A DNA stretch of 64,000 nt from Kitasatospora phosalacinea (GTDB taxonomy: Bacteria > Actinomycetota > Actinomycetes > Streptomycetales > Streptomycetaceae): positions 20,260 to 84,259 of the forward strand of contig NZ_JNWZ01000059.1 in NCBI RefSeq assembly GCF_000716545.1, read 5' to 3'. The notes beneath the pieces were generated by a model. That model worked only from the letters and a program-made list of their open reading frames with translations. It did not search any database and was not told the origin of the DNA. The translations under genes were made by a program, and so were the position numbers. Below are positions 44,085 through 52,857 of this stretch, piece by piece. Numbering within the stretch: position 1 is the first letter of the stretch; each line of letters opens with the position of its first letter.

Positions 44085-45287
44085 ATGGGACGCCTCGCAC
44101 AGACCGACGGCCTCACCGAGATCCAGCGGGACATCCTCGCCACCGTGCGGGATTTCGTCGACAAGGAGATCATCCCGGTCGCCACCGAACTGGAGCACCG
44201 GGACGAGTACCCGACCGCCATCGTCGAGGGCATGAAGCAGCTCGGCCTGTTCGGGCTGACCATCCCCGAGGAGTACGGCGGCCTCGGCGAGTCGCTGCTG
44301 ACCTACGCCCTGGTGGTGGAGGAGATCGCCCGCGGCTGGATGTCGGTCTCCGGCATCGTCAACACCCACTTCATCGTGGCGCACATGATCAACGCGCACG
44401 GCACCCGGGAGCAGAAGGACCACTTCCTCCCGAAGATGGCCGCCGGCGAGCTGCGCGGCGCCTTCTCGATGTCCGAGCCGGGCCTGGGCTCCGACGTCTC
44501 GGCGATCTCCACCAAGGGCGTCAGGGACGGCGAGCACTACGTCCTGAACGGCCAGAAGATGTGGCTGACCAACGGCGGCACCTCCTCGGTGGTCGCGGTG
44601 CTGTGCAAGACCGACGAGGGCGGCAGCACCCCGTACAAGAACATGACCACCTTCCTGATCGAGAAGACCCCCGGCTTCGGGCCGAACGAGACCGTGCCCG
44701 GCCTGACCGTGCCCGGGAAGATCGAGAAGATGGGCTACAAGGGCGTCGACACCACCGAGCTGGTGCTCCAGGACGTCCGCGTCCCGGCCGACCGGGTCCT
44801 CGGCGGCGTCCCCGGCAAGGGCTTCTACCAGATGATGGACGGCGTCGAGGTCGGCCGGGTCAACGTGGCCGCGCGCGGCTGCGGGGTGGCCCGGCGGGCG
44901 TTCGAGCTGGGCATCGCGTACGCGCAGCAGCGGACCACCTTCGGCAAGAAGATCGCCGAGCACCAGGCGATCCAGTTCAAGCTGGCCGAGATGGCCACCA
45001 AGGTCGAGGCCGCGCACCAGATGATGGTGATGGCCGCCCGCAAGAAGGACAGCGGGCAGCGCAACGACCTGGAGGCCGGGATGGCCAAGTACCTGGCCTC
45101 CGAGTACTGCAAGGAGGTCGTCGAGGACTCCTTCCGGATCCACGGCGGCTACGGCTTCTCCAAGGAGTACGAGATCGAACGGCTGTACCGGGAGGCCCCG
45201 ATGCTGCTGATCGGTGAAGGTACGGCGGAGATCCAGAAGATGATCGTGGGACGCCGGCTCCTCGAGGAGTACCGGCTCGCCGACTGA
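44085..45287 (+). CDS. mcd: Acyl-CoA dehydrogenase, probably methylsuccinyl-CoA dehydrogenase
   Basis: A 400-residue FAD enzyme with the acyl-CoA dehydrogenase domains. FAD/substrate loops are FSMSEPGLGSDVSAIST and MWLTNGGTSSVVAV; QRTTFGKKIAEHQAIQFKLAEMA and HGGYGFSKEYEIERLYREAP follow, and GEGTAEIQKMIVGRRLL provides the C-terminal active-site region (the glutamate of EGT). The place directly after ccr-meaA-mcl-mch makes oxidation of methylsuccinyl-CoA to mesaconyl-CoA the likely reaction. It is shorter than the proteobacterial enzyme (about 550 residues), so the substrate is inferred from context. Confidence 0.8.
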   Translation: MGRLAQTDGLTEIQRDILATVRDFVDKEIIPVATELEHRDEYPTAIVEGMKQLGLFGLTIPEEYGGLGESLLTYALVVEEIARGWMSVSGIVNTHFIVAHMINAHGTREQKDHFLPKMAAGELRGAFSMSEPGLGSDVSAISTKGVRDGEHYVLNGQKMWLTNGGTSSVVAVLCKTDEGGSTPYKNMTTFLIEKTPGFGPNETVPGLTVPGKIEKMGYKGVDTTELVLQDVRVPADRVLGGVPGKGFYQMMDGVEVGRVNVAARGCGVARRAFELGIAYAQQRTTFGKKIAEHQAIQFKLAEMATKVEAAHQMMVMAARKKDSGQRNDLEAGMAKYLASEYCKEVVEDSFRIHGGYGFSKEYEIERLYREAPMLLIGEGTAEIQKMIVGRRLLEEYRLAD

Positions 45288-45389
45288 ACCACCCCTCCCG
45301 GTGCGGGCGGTGGGCGTGCGGCCCGCCGTCCGCGCCGCGCCGCGCCCGCTCCGGCCTGGTCAGCCGATCCGACGGCGGGAACGGCGCCC

Positions 45390-45439
45390 GAGGCGACCCA
45401 CCGGCGCGTTCCCCCAGGTACGCGCCGGTGGTTCGCCTC
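45390..45439 (+). terminator. Terminator of the acyl-CoA dehydrogenase gene
   Basis: A 20-bp stem with one mismatch (45390-45409 against 45420-45439) and a ten-base loop, about 100 bases past the stop. Confidence 0.7.
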
Positions 45440-45442
45440 CGC

Positions 45443-45454
45443 GCACCGCGTGTC
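45443..45454. repeat. Third copy of GCACCGCGTGTC
   Basis: Same 12-mer as at 38792 and 38824, here just downstream of the terminator stem and 264 bases before psd. Confidence 0.45.
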
Positions 45455-45503
45455 ACTCCGCCGTCACTGAGACGTGAATCACCCGTGACACCAGACCTCT
45501 TGG

Positions 45504-45533
45504 GGAACCGCGCCCGCTCCGGTTACGGTCGTA
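45504..45533 (+). promoter_or_regulatory. Candidate ECF-sigma promoter of psd-pssA
   Basis: GGAACC (45504-45509), a 16-base spacer and CGGTCGTA (45526-45533) resemble the GAAC / CGTC pattern of ECF sigma factors such as streptomycete SigE. This is an inference from spacing and sequence only. Confidence 0.4.
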
Positions 45534-45717
45534 TGCATAGCAGGTGCTCGACTCCGCAGGCAGGCGTAGTCCGGCTAGCAGGCGGCTTGCCCAGATACGG
45601 GCAGGTCCCGATAGCATCCACCCGGACAGCAGCCGTCCAAACAACTCGATCCCCGCGGTGGCCCCCGTCCAGGGGCCCTTCAGTGTCTCCGCGCGGGGCC
45701 GCGACTAAAGGTCCTCG

Positions 45718-46395
45718 ATGCCCATCAGCCCGTCCCCTCACACCTCCGCCCAGGGTCCCGGACCCGAAGGTCGGCGTCCCCGCGTGACCATCGCGCGCGG
45801 TGCCACCCCCTGGTTCCTCCCCACACTGGCCACCGCCGCCGTGACGACCGCCCTCACCCGGCGTTCCGGCAAGTGGGCCCTGGCGGCCGTGCCCGCCTGC
45901 GCCCTGAGCGCCGGCATGCTGTGGTTCTTCCGCGACCCCGAGCGCGAGATCGGCGCCGGCCGTGTCATCTCCCCGGCGGACGGCGTGGTGCAGTCCATCG
46001 ACGAGTGGCCGGACGGCCGCACCCGCGTCGCGATCTTCATGAGCCCGCTCAACGTCCACGTCAACCGGGCGCCGCTGGCCGGCACCGTGACGTCCGTCGA
46101 GCACGTCGCCGGTGGGTTCGTCCCGGCGTTCAACAAGGACAGCGACCGCAACGAGCGGGTCGTCTGGCACTTCGACACCGAGCTCGGCGACATCGAGATG
46201 GTGCAGATCGCGGGTGCCGTGGCCCGTCGCATCGTCCCCTACATGGACGCCGGCACCAAGGTCGAGCAGGGCGAGCGGGTCGGTCTGATCCGCTTCGGCT
46301 CCCGCGTCGACACCTACCTGCCGGCGGGCGTCGAGGTCGGCGTCACGGTCGGCCAGAAAACCACCGCCGGGGTGACTCGCCTTGACCGTGACTGA
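45718..46395 (+). CDS. psd: Phosphatidylserine decarboxylase
   Basis: A 225-residue pyruvoyl enzyme that decarboxylates phosphatidylserine to phosphatidylethanolamine at the membrane. Two N-terminal hydrophobic stretches, then VISPADGVVQSIDEW, FMSPLNVHVNRAPLAGTV and the self-cleavage site FGS with S195 as the pyruvoyl residue (RFGSRVDTYLP). Length and the RFGSR site match the short PSD class of actinobacteria and archaea. Its 3' end overlaps pssA by 14 bases, so precursor and product enzymes are co-translated. AAAGG precedes the ATG. Confidence 0.93.
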   Translation: MPISPSPHTSAQGPGPEGRRPRVTIARGATPWFLPTLATAAVTTALTRRSGKWALAAVPACALSAGMLWFFRDPEREIGAGRVISPADGVVQSIDEWPDGRTRVAIFMSPLNVHVNRAPLAGTVTSVEHVAGGFVPAFNKDSDRNERVVWHFDTELGDIEMVQIAGAVARRIVPYMDAGTKVEQGERVGLIRFGSRVDTYLPAGVEVGVTVGQKTTAGVTRLDRD

Positions 46396-47263
46396 TCCGG
46401 AAACCCTCATGGACCTCGACGACGGCGAGGAGTCGACCGACTTCCGCCGCCGCCGCTGGGCCCGCGACCGCGAACTGCGTGCCCCCCGCTCCCCCCAGCA
46501 CCTGTCCACCGCCGACTTCCTGACCCTCGGCAACGCCGTCTGCGGCTTCCTGGCGATCTACTCGATCACCACCGGGATCCTCATCCCGCACCTCAGCGAC
46601 GAGTCCGGCGCGCCGGTCAAGCACAGCGCCGCCACCGCGGTGACGCTGCTGCTGATCGGCTCCATGTGCGACCTCTTCGACGGCCTGGTGGCGCGCAAGC
46701 TGCGCTCCTCCGCGCTCGGCGCCGAGCTCGACAACCTGGCCGACCTGATCAGCTTCGGCATCGCGCCGGCCTACTTCGTCGCGGTGTGGGGCCTGGTCTC
46801 CCCCGGCAGCAACCAGCAGCTCTCGGCGTTCATCGCGCTGACCGTGCTGCTCGCCGTGGTGCTGCGCCTGGCCCGCTTCTCGGCGGTCAAGATGCGGCCG
46901 GGGATCTTCCAGGGCATGCCCTGCCCGATGGGCGCGATGACCGTCCTGGCCATCGTGCTGCTCGACCCGCCGTTCGTCCCCGGCCTGCTGATGATCTTCG
47001 GCGTGGCCTACCTGATGGTCAGCCGGATCGAGTACCCGAAGCCGCAGGGCCTGCTCGCCACCGCGACGCTCGCCTGGATCGTGGTCTCCATCGGCTGCCT
47101 CGCCTCCTGGGCGGCGGGCCTGCCCGGCGGCGACACCCTGATGCACATCGGTGCGGTCGCCCAGATCGCGCTGGCCGCGATGGCGCCGCTGCTGGTCATT
47201 CGCCGCAAGGTCGGCGAGAAGGTCGGCGTGGTGCGGGCCCGTCGGGCCGAGAACCGGGGCTAG
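46382..47263 (+). CDS. pssA: CDP-diacylglycerol-serine O-phosphatidyltransferase
   Basis: A 293-residue membrane enzyme making phosphatidylserine from CDP-diacylglycerol and serine. About eight hydrophobic helices; the CDP-alcohol phosphotransferase motif is CDLFDGLVARKLRSSALGAE followed by LDNLADLISFG, carrying the four conserved aspartates. As I count it, the spacer between AR and G is seven residues, not the usual eight. The start is probably TTG 46382, with GTG 46388 as alternative; both lie inside the end of psd. A strong terminator follows. Confidence 0.92.
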   Translation: MTVTDPETLMDLDDGEESTDFRRRRWARDRELRAPRSPQHLSTADFLTLGNAVCGFLAIYSITTGILIPHLSDESGAPVKHSAATAVTLLLIGSMCDLFDGLVARKLRSSALGAELDNLADLISFGIAPAYFVAVWGLVSPGSNQQLSAFIALTVLLAVVLRLARFSAVKMRPGIFQGMPCPMGAMTVLAIVLLDPPFVPGLLMIFGVAYLMVSRIEYPKPQGLLATATLAWIVVSIGCLASWAAGLPGGDTLMHIGAVAQIALAAMAPLLVIRRKVGEKVGVVRARRAENRG

Positions 47264-47280
47264 CCCCGGACACCGAACGC

Positions 47281-47324
47281 AAGAAGCCGCCCTCCCGGAG
47301 ACCGATCCGGGAGGGCGGCTTCTT
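47281..47324 (+). terminator. Strong terminator after pssA
   Basis: Perfect 18-bp stem AAGAAGCCGCCCTCCCGG / CCGGGAGGGCGGCTTCTT with an eight-base loop. It probably serves both pssA and the convergent gene at 47368. Confidence 0.88.
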
Positions 47325-47367
47325 CGTTGCCGGAGGGGGCGGCTTCTCCGCCTTCGCCGGAGGGCGG

Positions 47368-48867
47368 CTACGCGCCGCCGTTGTGGACGGAGAAGGCGCT
47401 GCGGCGGGCGGCCCGGGCGACGGCCGGGTCGGGGTGGACGGAGGCGACGGCGGTCAGGACGCTCGCGGCGCGCGGGTGGCCGGACTGGCGGGCGCGGTTG
47501 AACAGCCGCACCGGCTCGCCGGCGGACGCGCCCTCGACGTGGCCGACCAGCAGCGCGGTCTCGCCGTGGTCGAGCACCGCGGCGGCGGTGTCCACCCACA
47601 GCCAGGCGGCGTCCTCCGCGCCCAGCACGTCGGCCGGGGACACCCCCTCCTCGTCCAGCTGTTCGGCCAACCAGAGCAGCGCGTAGGGGCGCAGTACCGG
47701 CTCGTCGACGGCGGCGCGCACGCCCTGTTCGGCGGTGGAGCCGGCCACCACCCGCAGGGCTTCGAAGGCGAGGCCGCGGACGAGGGCGTCCTCGCCGCGG
47801 GCGGCTTCGAGGAGTTCGGCGACGGCGCGGTCGGCGGGGCGGGCGGCGACCCAGGCGCGGAACTCGGCGCGGGCCGGTCCGGGGCTGTAGTCGGCGCAGG
47901 CGCTGAGCAGCTCGACGGCGCTCTGCTCGATGTGGCCGGCGGCGGTCTGCGCGACGGTGCAGATCTCCTCCAGCTTGGCGCGCACCGCCCAGTGGCCGAG
48001 CGGGGAGAGTTCGGCGGCCTCGTCGCGGCGGCCGAGCGCGCCGACGGCGGCGAGGCCGTCGAGCATCCAGTCCAGGACGGCGGCGACGTCGGCGGGCGAG
48101 TGCGGGGTGTCGATCTGCGGTTCCCGGCAGGTGCCGCGGACGGCGGAGACCGCGAACGCGGCGTGCGGGACGGGCGACAGCGGGAAGGTGCCGGAGCTGG
48201 GGCCGAGGCGGCGCTCGTCGAGGCCGCGGCGGAGCAGTTCGAGCAGCTCGCTGTCGGCGACCGGGCCGTCCACCAGGTGCAGGAAGGACAGCAGCTGGGG
48301 GGCCTGGTCGACGGCCTGGCCGGCCAGCTGGGCGAAGACGCCGCGCAGGGCGGCGGGCGGGACGGGGGCGAGCAGCGTCCAGGCGTCGAACAGCGCGGAC
48401 CAGCCGCGGACCACCGCCTCGTCGTCGTGCTCCCAGGCGTGCAGCCGCCAGCCGGGGCCGGCGCCGCCGTCGCGGAGCTCGACCAGGCCGACCAGCAGGG
48501 CCTGGCCCCAGGCGTTGGCGGCGGCGCCGACGGTCATCGCGAGGGCGCGGCCGGCGGCGCGGGCGTCCTCGGGGAGGAGCTCGCCGCGCTTGTCGACCTC
48601 GGAGAGCTCGCCCGCCCAGCGGGCGACGCGGACGGCGTCGGCGAGCATCCGGCGGGCCAGCGGAGCGAGCTCGGAGGGGGCCGGGAAGCCGTCCGGGACG
48701 GGCACCCGGCCGCGCCCCGGCTTCGCGGGGACCCGGCGGCGGTTGGCGGCGGGGGGGGTGCCCTCCACACGACCGACGGCCGCCGTTCCGGGCAGACGGG
48801 TCACCGTCGCACCGGTGCGGTGGGGCGGGTGCGGGGCATCACGGTCGCGCGGGTTCCGAGACGTCAC
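47368..48867 (-). CDS. Conserved HEAT-repeat-like hypothetical protein
   Basis: A 499-residue soluble protein, rich in Ala and Leu, mostly helical. A basic disordered leader (about 60 residues) precedes helices such as LARRMLADAVRVARWAGEL and, toward the C-terminus, repeats like ALVRGLAFEALRVVAG and HPRAASVLTAVASVHPDPAVARAARR that look like HEAT repeats. There is no catalytic motif or membrane segment. Likely a scaffold; I cannot name a function. It converges on pssA across the shared terminator. Confidence 0.65.
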   Translation of the reverse strand: MTSRNPRDRDAPHPPHRTGATVTRLPGTAAVGRVEGTPPAANRRRVPAKPGRGRVPVPDGFPAPSELAPLARRMLADAVRVARWAGELSEVDKRGELLPEDARAAGRALAMTVGAAANAWGQALLVGLVELRDGGAGPGWRLHAWEHDDEAVVRGWSALFDAWTLLAPVPPAALRGVFAQLAGQAVDQAPQLLSFLHLVDGPVADSELLELLRRGLDERRLGPSSGTFPLSPVPHAAFAVSAVRGTCREPQIDTPHSPADVAAVLDWMLDGLAAVGALGRRDEAAELSPLGHWAVRAKLEEICTVAQTAAGHIEQSAVELLSACADYSPGPARAEFRAWVAARPADRAVAELLEAARGEDALVRGLAFEALRVVAGSTAEQGVRAAVDEPVLRPYALLWLAEQLDEEGVSPADVLGAEDAAWLWVDTAAAVLDHGETALLVGHVEGASAGEPVRLFNRARQSGHPRAASVLTAVASVHPDPAVARAARRSAFSVHNGGA

Positions 48868-49083
48868 GCCGTGCAGTCTTCCCCTTGTACGGGCCTTCTG
48901 TCACATCGGCTGGCGAGCTGTCTCGGCCCGTCGTGCGAACGCCTCGAACGACGGGGGGACGAGTCGCCACGAAACGGGACGAACCACTCCACTTTTCGAC
49001 GTGGACATGGCGAATATCGTGACCGCTCCGAGACGGAGACGCGGTGCGCGGCCCGCCGGTTCCCCGTCCCCGGGGTGCGGGCC

Positions 49084-50205
49084 TCAGAGCAGCGGGGTGA
49101 GGAAGCGCCGCAGCGCCTCGGTGTACCCGGCCGGGTCGGCGTTCCACAGCGCGGCGTGCTCGGCGTGCGGCACCGGGTGCAGGCTGACCAGGTCGTCGCG
49201 GCCGTCGGCCAGCCGCCGGGCGGCGCCCCACGGGGCGATCCCGTCGTCCGGGCTCTGCAGCAGCAGCGCGGGCGCGGGCAGGTCGGCGCCGGAGGCGACC
49301 CGGGCGAAGTCGGCCAGGTCGACGCCGGTGCGGCCCTGGGCGGAGAGCGCGCCGAGCCCGCCGAGGGCGGGCGAGGACCAGGCCCGGGCGGTCTCCCGGC
49401 GGACGGTCTCGGACCAGTCCAGCACCGGGGAGTCCAGCACCACCCCGGCGATCCGGTCGCGCCAGGTGGAGCGGGCGGCGGCGTGCAGCACGATGGTCGC
49501 GCCGACCGACCAGCCGTACAGCACGACCTGGCCGGCGCCCTGGGACAGCGCGTACCGGATCGCCACCTCGACGTCCTGCCACTCGGTCTCGCCGAAGTGG
49601 CCCAGGCCGTCGGGCGGGGCCGGGGCGTCCCGGTCGCCGCGGTAGCTGACGGTCAGGGTGGGCAGCCGCAGCGCGTGCAGCAGCGGCAGCACCGGCAACG
49701 CCTGCTCCCGGCCGGTGCCGGGGCCGTGCACCAGCAGCACCCAGGTGCCGCGGATCCCCGCCGTGCGCCAGGCCGGCAGGGAGCCCAGCTCGCCGGCCAC
49801 GGCGACCTCGGCATAGTCCAGGCCGAGGGCGGTGCGCGGGTCGCCGAGCAGCACCCGCGGGGTGACCCTGACCTCGGTGCCGACGGCGAGCGTCCCGCCG
49901 TCGGCGCGCTCCAGCCGCCGGATGACCCGGTCCGCGCCCTGCTCCAGCACCCCGCCGACCACGGCGTGGCCGCCCTCGCCCCACTCCAGCGCGTACGTGC
50001 CGCGCCGACGGGTGTCCGGCGTCGAGGTCAGCACCACCCGGCCGGGACCGAGCGCGTGCACCTCGACGGGCGCGGGCGCCGACAGCGCCCGCACGGTGCC
50101 GGGCCGCACCACCCGGTCCGACACCTTCCGGCCCAGCAGCAGGAAGGCCGCCGTTCCGGTTCCTGCTGCGGCGGCCGCGACGGCGGCTGCGGTTCCCCAA
50201 CGCAT
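49084..50205 (-). CDS. Alpha/beta hydrolase with N-terminal membrane anchor
   Basis: A 373-residue protein with one N-terminal hydrophobic helix (residues 4-24, ending AFLLLG). A beta-rich segment precedes the alpha/beta hydrolase domain: oxyanion loop LLVHGPGTG, nucleophile elbow YGWSVGAT (Ser in GWSVG), acid in SPDDGIAP and base histidine in PHAEHAAL. Probably a membrane-attached esterase or lipase facing outwards; substrate unknown. GGGAG precedes ATG 50205; the long open frame upstream lacks coding character. Confidence 0.8.
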   Translation of the reverse strand: MRWGTAAAVAAAAAGTGTAAFLLLGRKVSDRVVRPGTVRALSAPAPVEVHALGPGRVVLTSTPDTRRRGTYALEWGEGGHAVVGGVLEQGADRVIRRLERADGGTLAVGTEVRVTPRVLLGDPRTALGLDYAEVAVAGELGSLPAWRTAGIRGTWVLLVHGPGTGREQALPVLPLLHALRLPTLTVSYRGDRDAPAPPDGLGHFGETEWQDVEVAIRYALSQGAGQVVLYGWSVGATIVLHAAARSTWRDRIAGVVLDSPVLDWSETVRRETARAWSSPALGGLGALSAQGRTGVDLADFARVASGADLPAPALLLQSPDDGIAPWGAARRLADGRDDLVSLHPVPHAEHAALWNADPAGYTEALRRFLTPLL

Positions 50206-50498
50206 GGCGCTCTCCCGGGTGCTGGCGGTCCTGTGCTCCCAGTGCACCTGCCCGCGCGACGGACGGCCATTCGGGGCGGCGCGGCGGGTGACGGGCGGCG
50301 GGCGACGGGTGACGGGCCCGGCCGGCCCGCGACCGGGCACGGCCGTCGTCGAGCTGAGCCCGGAGGGCGCCCGGTGCGACCCCGCGCTTCGGGGGCGCCC
50401 CGCCCGCCACGGTGGGCGTCGCCGGTCCGGACGGCGATTCCGCGCACGAGGCCCCGCTGCGGGAGCTGCTCCGGTACGGGCCCCGGCCTGCCTCGGCC

Positions 50499-51179
50499 CT
50501 AGCGCCCCTCCCCCTCCCCGGCCTCGGCGAGCAGTTGCCAGAAGCGGGGGACGGGTTCGGGGCGGGGCGGAGCCGGGGCGGTGCCCCAGGAGGCGGGGGT
50601 GTGGTGTTCGGCCTGGAGGGCGGCCAGGACGTGTTCGAGGGTGGCGGGGTCGGCGGGGACGAGGCGGGCGACGGGGGCGAGCTGGGCCTGCCAGCGGCCC
50701 TGGACGACCTGGCGGAGGCGGGCTTCGAGGGCGGCGGTGCGGCCGGTGAGGTGGAGCAGGGCGGGCAGGTCGAGGGCGAGGACGCGGGCCAGCAGGCGGG
50801 TCTGTTCCTCGTCGCCGGTCCAGCGTCCGGTGGTCTCGGCCTGCCGGTAGGTGCCGGGGGCGAGGCCGAGCAGGCGGGCGGCCTGGTCCGGGGTGAGGCC
50901 GCGGGCGATCCGGTGCTCGCGGAGGGTGGCCGGGGCGGCGCCCATCAGGTCGGCGGGTGGGCACCAGAGGGTGCGGGCGAGGGCGGTCAGCTGCTCCTCG
51001 GTGGGGGTGACGCGCCCCTCCTCCCAGCCGAGGACGTGCCCAGGCAGCAGCCGTACGCCGTGCGCGGCCAGCCCGTCCGCGACCTGGTCGACCGTCAGGC
51101 CGAGCGCGGTGCGGTGGGCGCGGGCGGCGGCCGGGGAGAACGGCACCGGCGCGGGGGCCGGCGGCTGTCTGCGTCGCAT
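50499..51179 (-). CDS. Protein with two XRE-type helix-turn-helix domains
   Basis: A 226-residue protein. The first HTH is AHRTALGLTVDQVADGLAAHGVRLLPGHVLGWEEGR (about residues 23-75). The second is REHRIARGLTPDQAARLLGLAPGTYRQAE (about residues 88-140). A C-terminal region follows with a helix and a Pro-rich stretch ending FWQLLAEAGEGEGR. Duplicated XRE domains suggest binding to tandem or extended sites. The start is ATG 51179, just after the Pro-rich leader of the longer open frame. Its target is unknown. Confidence 0.75.
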   Translation of the reverse strand: MRRRQPPAPAPVPFSPAAARAHRTALGLTVDQVADGLAAHGVRLLPGHVLGWEEGRVTPTEEQLTALARTLWCPPADLMGAAPATLREHRIARGLTPDQAARLLGLAPGTYRQAETTGRWTGDEEQTRLLARVLALDLPALLHLTGRTAALEARLRQVVQGRWQAQLAPVARLVPADPATLEHVLAALQAEHHTPASWGTAPAPPRPEPVPRFWQLLAEAGEGEGR

Positions 51180-51438
51180 GCCTTCCGACGGTAGGGGCGG
51201 GGGCGGGGCGGGCCACAGCGGCGGATGGCACCAAGCGGGGCGGGGCGCGGGGCCGGGCGGCTGGGTGATGCCACGAACCGGCGACGGCCCGGCGACGGCC
51301 CGGAGGCGCACCTGGAGGCGCACCGACCGTGACCGGTCCGTGCGCCGGGGGCGCGGCCCCGCGGGCCTCCCCGGTGTTCAGCGGGGCGCCGCCGGTCGGA
51401 TCGAGGGGCGGGCGGCACCGGCACGCCGGGTGCGCCGG

Positions 51439-52371
51439 TCAGGCCGGCCCGCCCGGGGTGCCGTGGGCCGCGTCGTCCCGGGCCCCGGCGCCGAGCAGTC
51501 CGGTGGCGTCGAAGTCGTGGTGGGCGGAGATGCGCGGCAGCTCGGTGCGCGACAGCCGGGTGACCAGCGGGGGCAGGGCGGCGCGGACGGGCTGGACCGC
51601 CCGGAGCCAGCCGGGGACGTAGAGCGCCGGGGACCGCCGTTCGACGGCCCGGACGACCCGGGCCGCGACGGCGGGCGCCGGGTACACCCGGCGGGCCGGC
51701 CGGGGCATGTGGGCGCGCAGCTCGCGCAGGACGGTGTGCCGGTCCGCGTCGCGGACCATGTCGGTGTCGATCCAGTTCAGGTAGGCGACGCCGACCCCGA
51801 CCCGCTGGTGGGCGAGCTCCGCCTGGAGGGCGTGGGCGAACGATTCGACGCCCGCCTTGGAGGCGCAGTACGCGCTCATCATGGGCGAGGTGCCCATCGC
51901 CGCCAGGGAGGCGATCTGCAGGTAGTAGCCGCGGGTGGCGACCAGGTCGGGCAGGAAGACCCGGGCGGTGACCGCGCTGCCGATCAGGTTCACCTCGATC
52001 ACCCGCCGCCAGGTCGCGGGGTCGGACTCGGCGAACGGGCCGCCCTCGGCCAGCCCGGCGTTGGCGACGACCACCGACGGCTCGCCGAGGCGCTCGCGCA
52101 CCTCCGCGGCCGTCCGGCTCATCGCCGCGTCGTCGGTGACGTCGGCCTCCCAGCAGACGCCCCGCCCCGGCCCCGGCAGGGACCGGGCGACCTGCTCCAG
52201 GGACCGCGCGTTGAGCCCCAGCAGGGCCACGGTCGCGCCCCGCTCGGACAGCCTGCCGGCCACGGCCGCGCCCAGGCCGCGCGCGGCCCCGGTGACGACG
52301 GCGACCCGCCCGGCCAGGGGGGACGCGCCCTTCGCGCCCCTCGATGGCATGAAGCCGACATGTGGTGACAT
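51439..52371 (-). CDS. Short-chain dehydrogenase/reductase
   Basis: A 310-residue classical SDR. Cofactor-binding TGAARGLG at residues 27-34, then NAG in VVANAGL, catalytic Ser in IASLAAMG and the Y-x3-K pair in YCASKAG. The C-terminal region (PARRVYPAPAVAARVVRAVERR) resembles SDRs acting on bulky or hydrophobic substrates. It starts 69 bases after the VOC gene on the same strand and may be co-transcribed with it under the divergent MarR gene. ATG 52371 is taken; ATG 52350 is also possible. Confidence 0.85.
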   Translation of the reverse strand: MSPHVGFMPSRGAKGASPLAGRVAVVTGAARGLGAAVAGRLSERGATVALLGLNARSLEQVARSLPGPGRGVCWEADVTDDAAMSRTAAEVRERLGEPSVVVANAGLAEGGPFAESDPATWRRVIEVNLIGSAVTARVFLPDLVATRGYYLQIASLAAMGTSPMMSAYCASKAGVESFAHALQAELAHQRVGVGVAYLNWIDTDMVRDADRHTVLRELRAHMPRPARRVYPAPAVAARVVRAVERRSPALYVPGWLRAVQPVRAALPPLVTRLSRTELPRISAHHDFDATGLLGAGARDDAAHGTPGGPA

Positions 52372-52440
52372 ACCGCCAACATAAGGAGCCCCGCCGGGGG
52401 GCGCGCGGGGAAGCGCGGTCCTCGCGGCGGTCGCGGCCGG

Positions 52441-52809
52441 TCAGGCGCGGTCGTGGAGGGTGACGTGGTAGCCGTCGGGGTCGGCGAAGGTGAACGTCCG
52501 GCCGAAGGGGCCGTCGACCGGTGCGGAGACGATGGCGTGGCCGTCGGCGGCGAGGGCGTCGTGGATGGCCTGGACGTCGGTGGCGTGCAGCCAGATCGCG
52601 GTGCCGATGCCGGGTCGGGCTGCGGCCGCGAGGTCCGTGCCGGGGACGACGTCGCGCAGGGCGAACGCGATCGGCTCGGTCCGGAAGACGACGGCGTGCG
52701 GGGGCCCGGCGGGCGAGCGGACCAGGCCGAGGTACCGCTCGTAGAACGCCTGGGCGGCGGCGAGGTCGCGGACCTGCAGCGAGATGAAGTCGGGGCCGGT
52801 GACGGGCAT
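52441..52809 (-). CDS. VOC family protein (glyoxalase/bleomycin-resistance fold)
   Basis: A 122-residue protein with two beta-alpha-beta-beta-beta units: DFISLQVRDLAAAQAFYERYLGLV and IWLHATDVQAIHDALAADGHAIVSAP, ending DPDGYHVTLHD where the metal-binding acid is usual. Members are dioxygenases, isomerases or antibiotic-binding proteins. It is divergent from a MarR gene with two matching operators in the 63-base gap, so it is very likely the regulator's target. Confidence 0.85.
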   Translation of the reverse strand: MPVTGPDFISLQVRDLAAAQAFYERYLGLVRSPAGPPHAVVFRTEPIAFALRDVVPGTDLAAAARPGIGTAIWLHATDVQAIHDALAADGHAIVSAPVDGPFGRTFTFADPDGYHVTLHDRA

Positions 52810-52829
52810 GGCGGGGTTCCTTCCCTTCG

Positions 52830-52845
52830 TGTCAGATTCCTGACA
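52830..52845. promoter_or_regulatory. MarR operator site 1
   Basis: TGTCAGATTCCTGACA, arms TGTCAG / CTGACA with a four-base centre, in the VOC-MarR divergent gap. Confidence 0.7.
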
Positions 52846-52857
52846 CAGGTCAACGTA

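Larger units (their letters stand above)
45288..45717. other. 430-base gap before psd
   Basis: The gap holds the terminator of the acyl-CoA dehydrogenase gene, a third GCACCGCGTGTC copy and a candidate ECF-type promoter for psd. Short imperfect repeats around 45560-45620 (CAGGCAGGCG, CAGGCGGC, GGGCAGG) suggest a structured leader. I see no gene. Confidence 0.5.
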
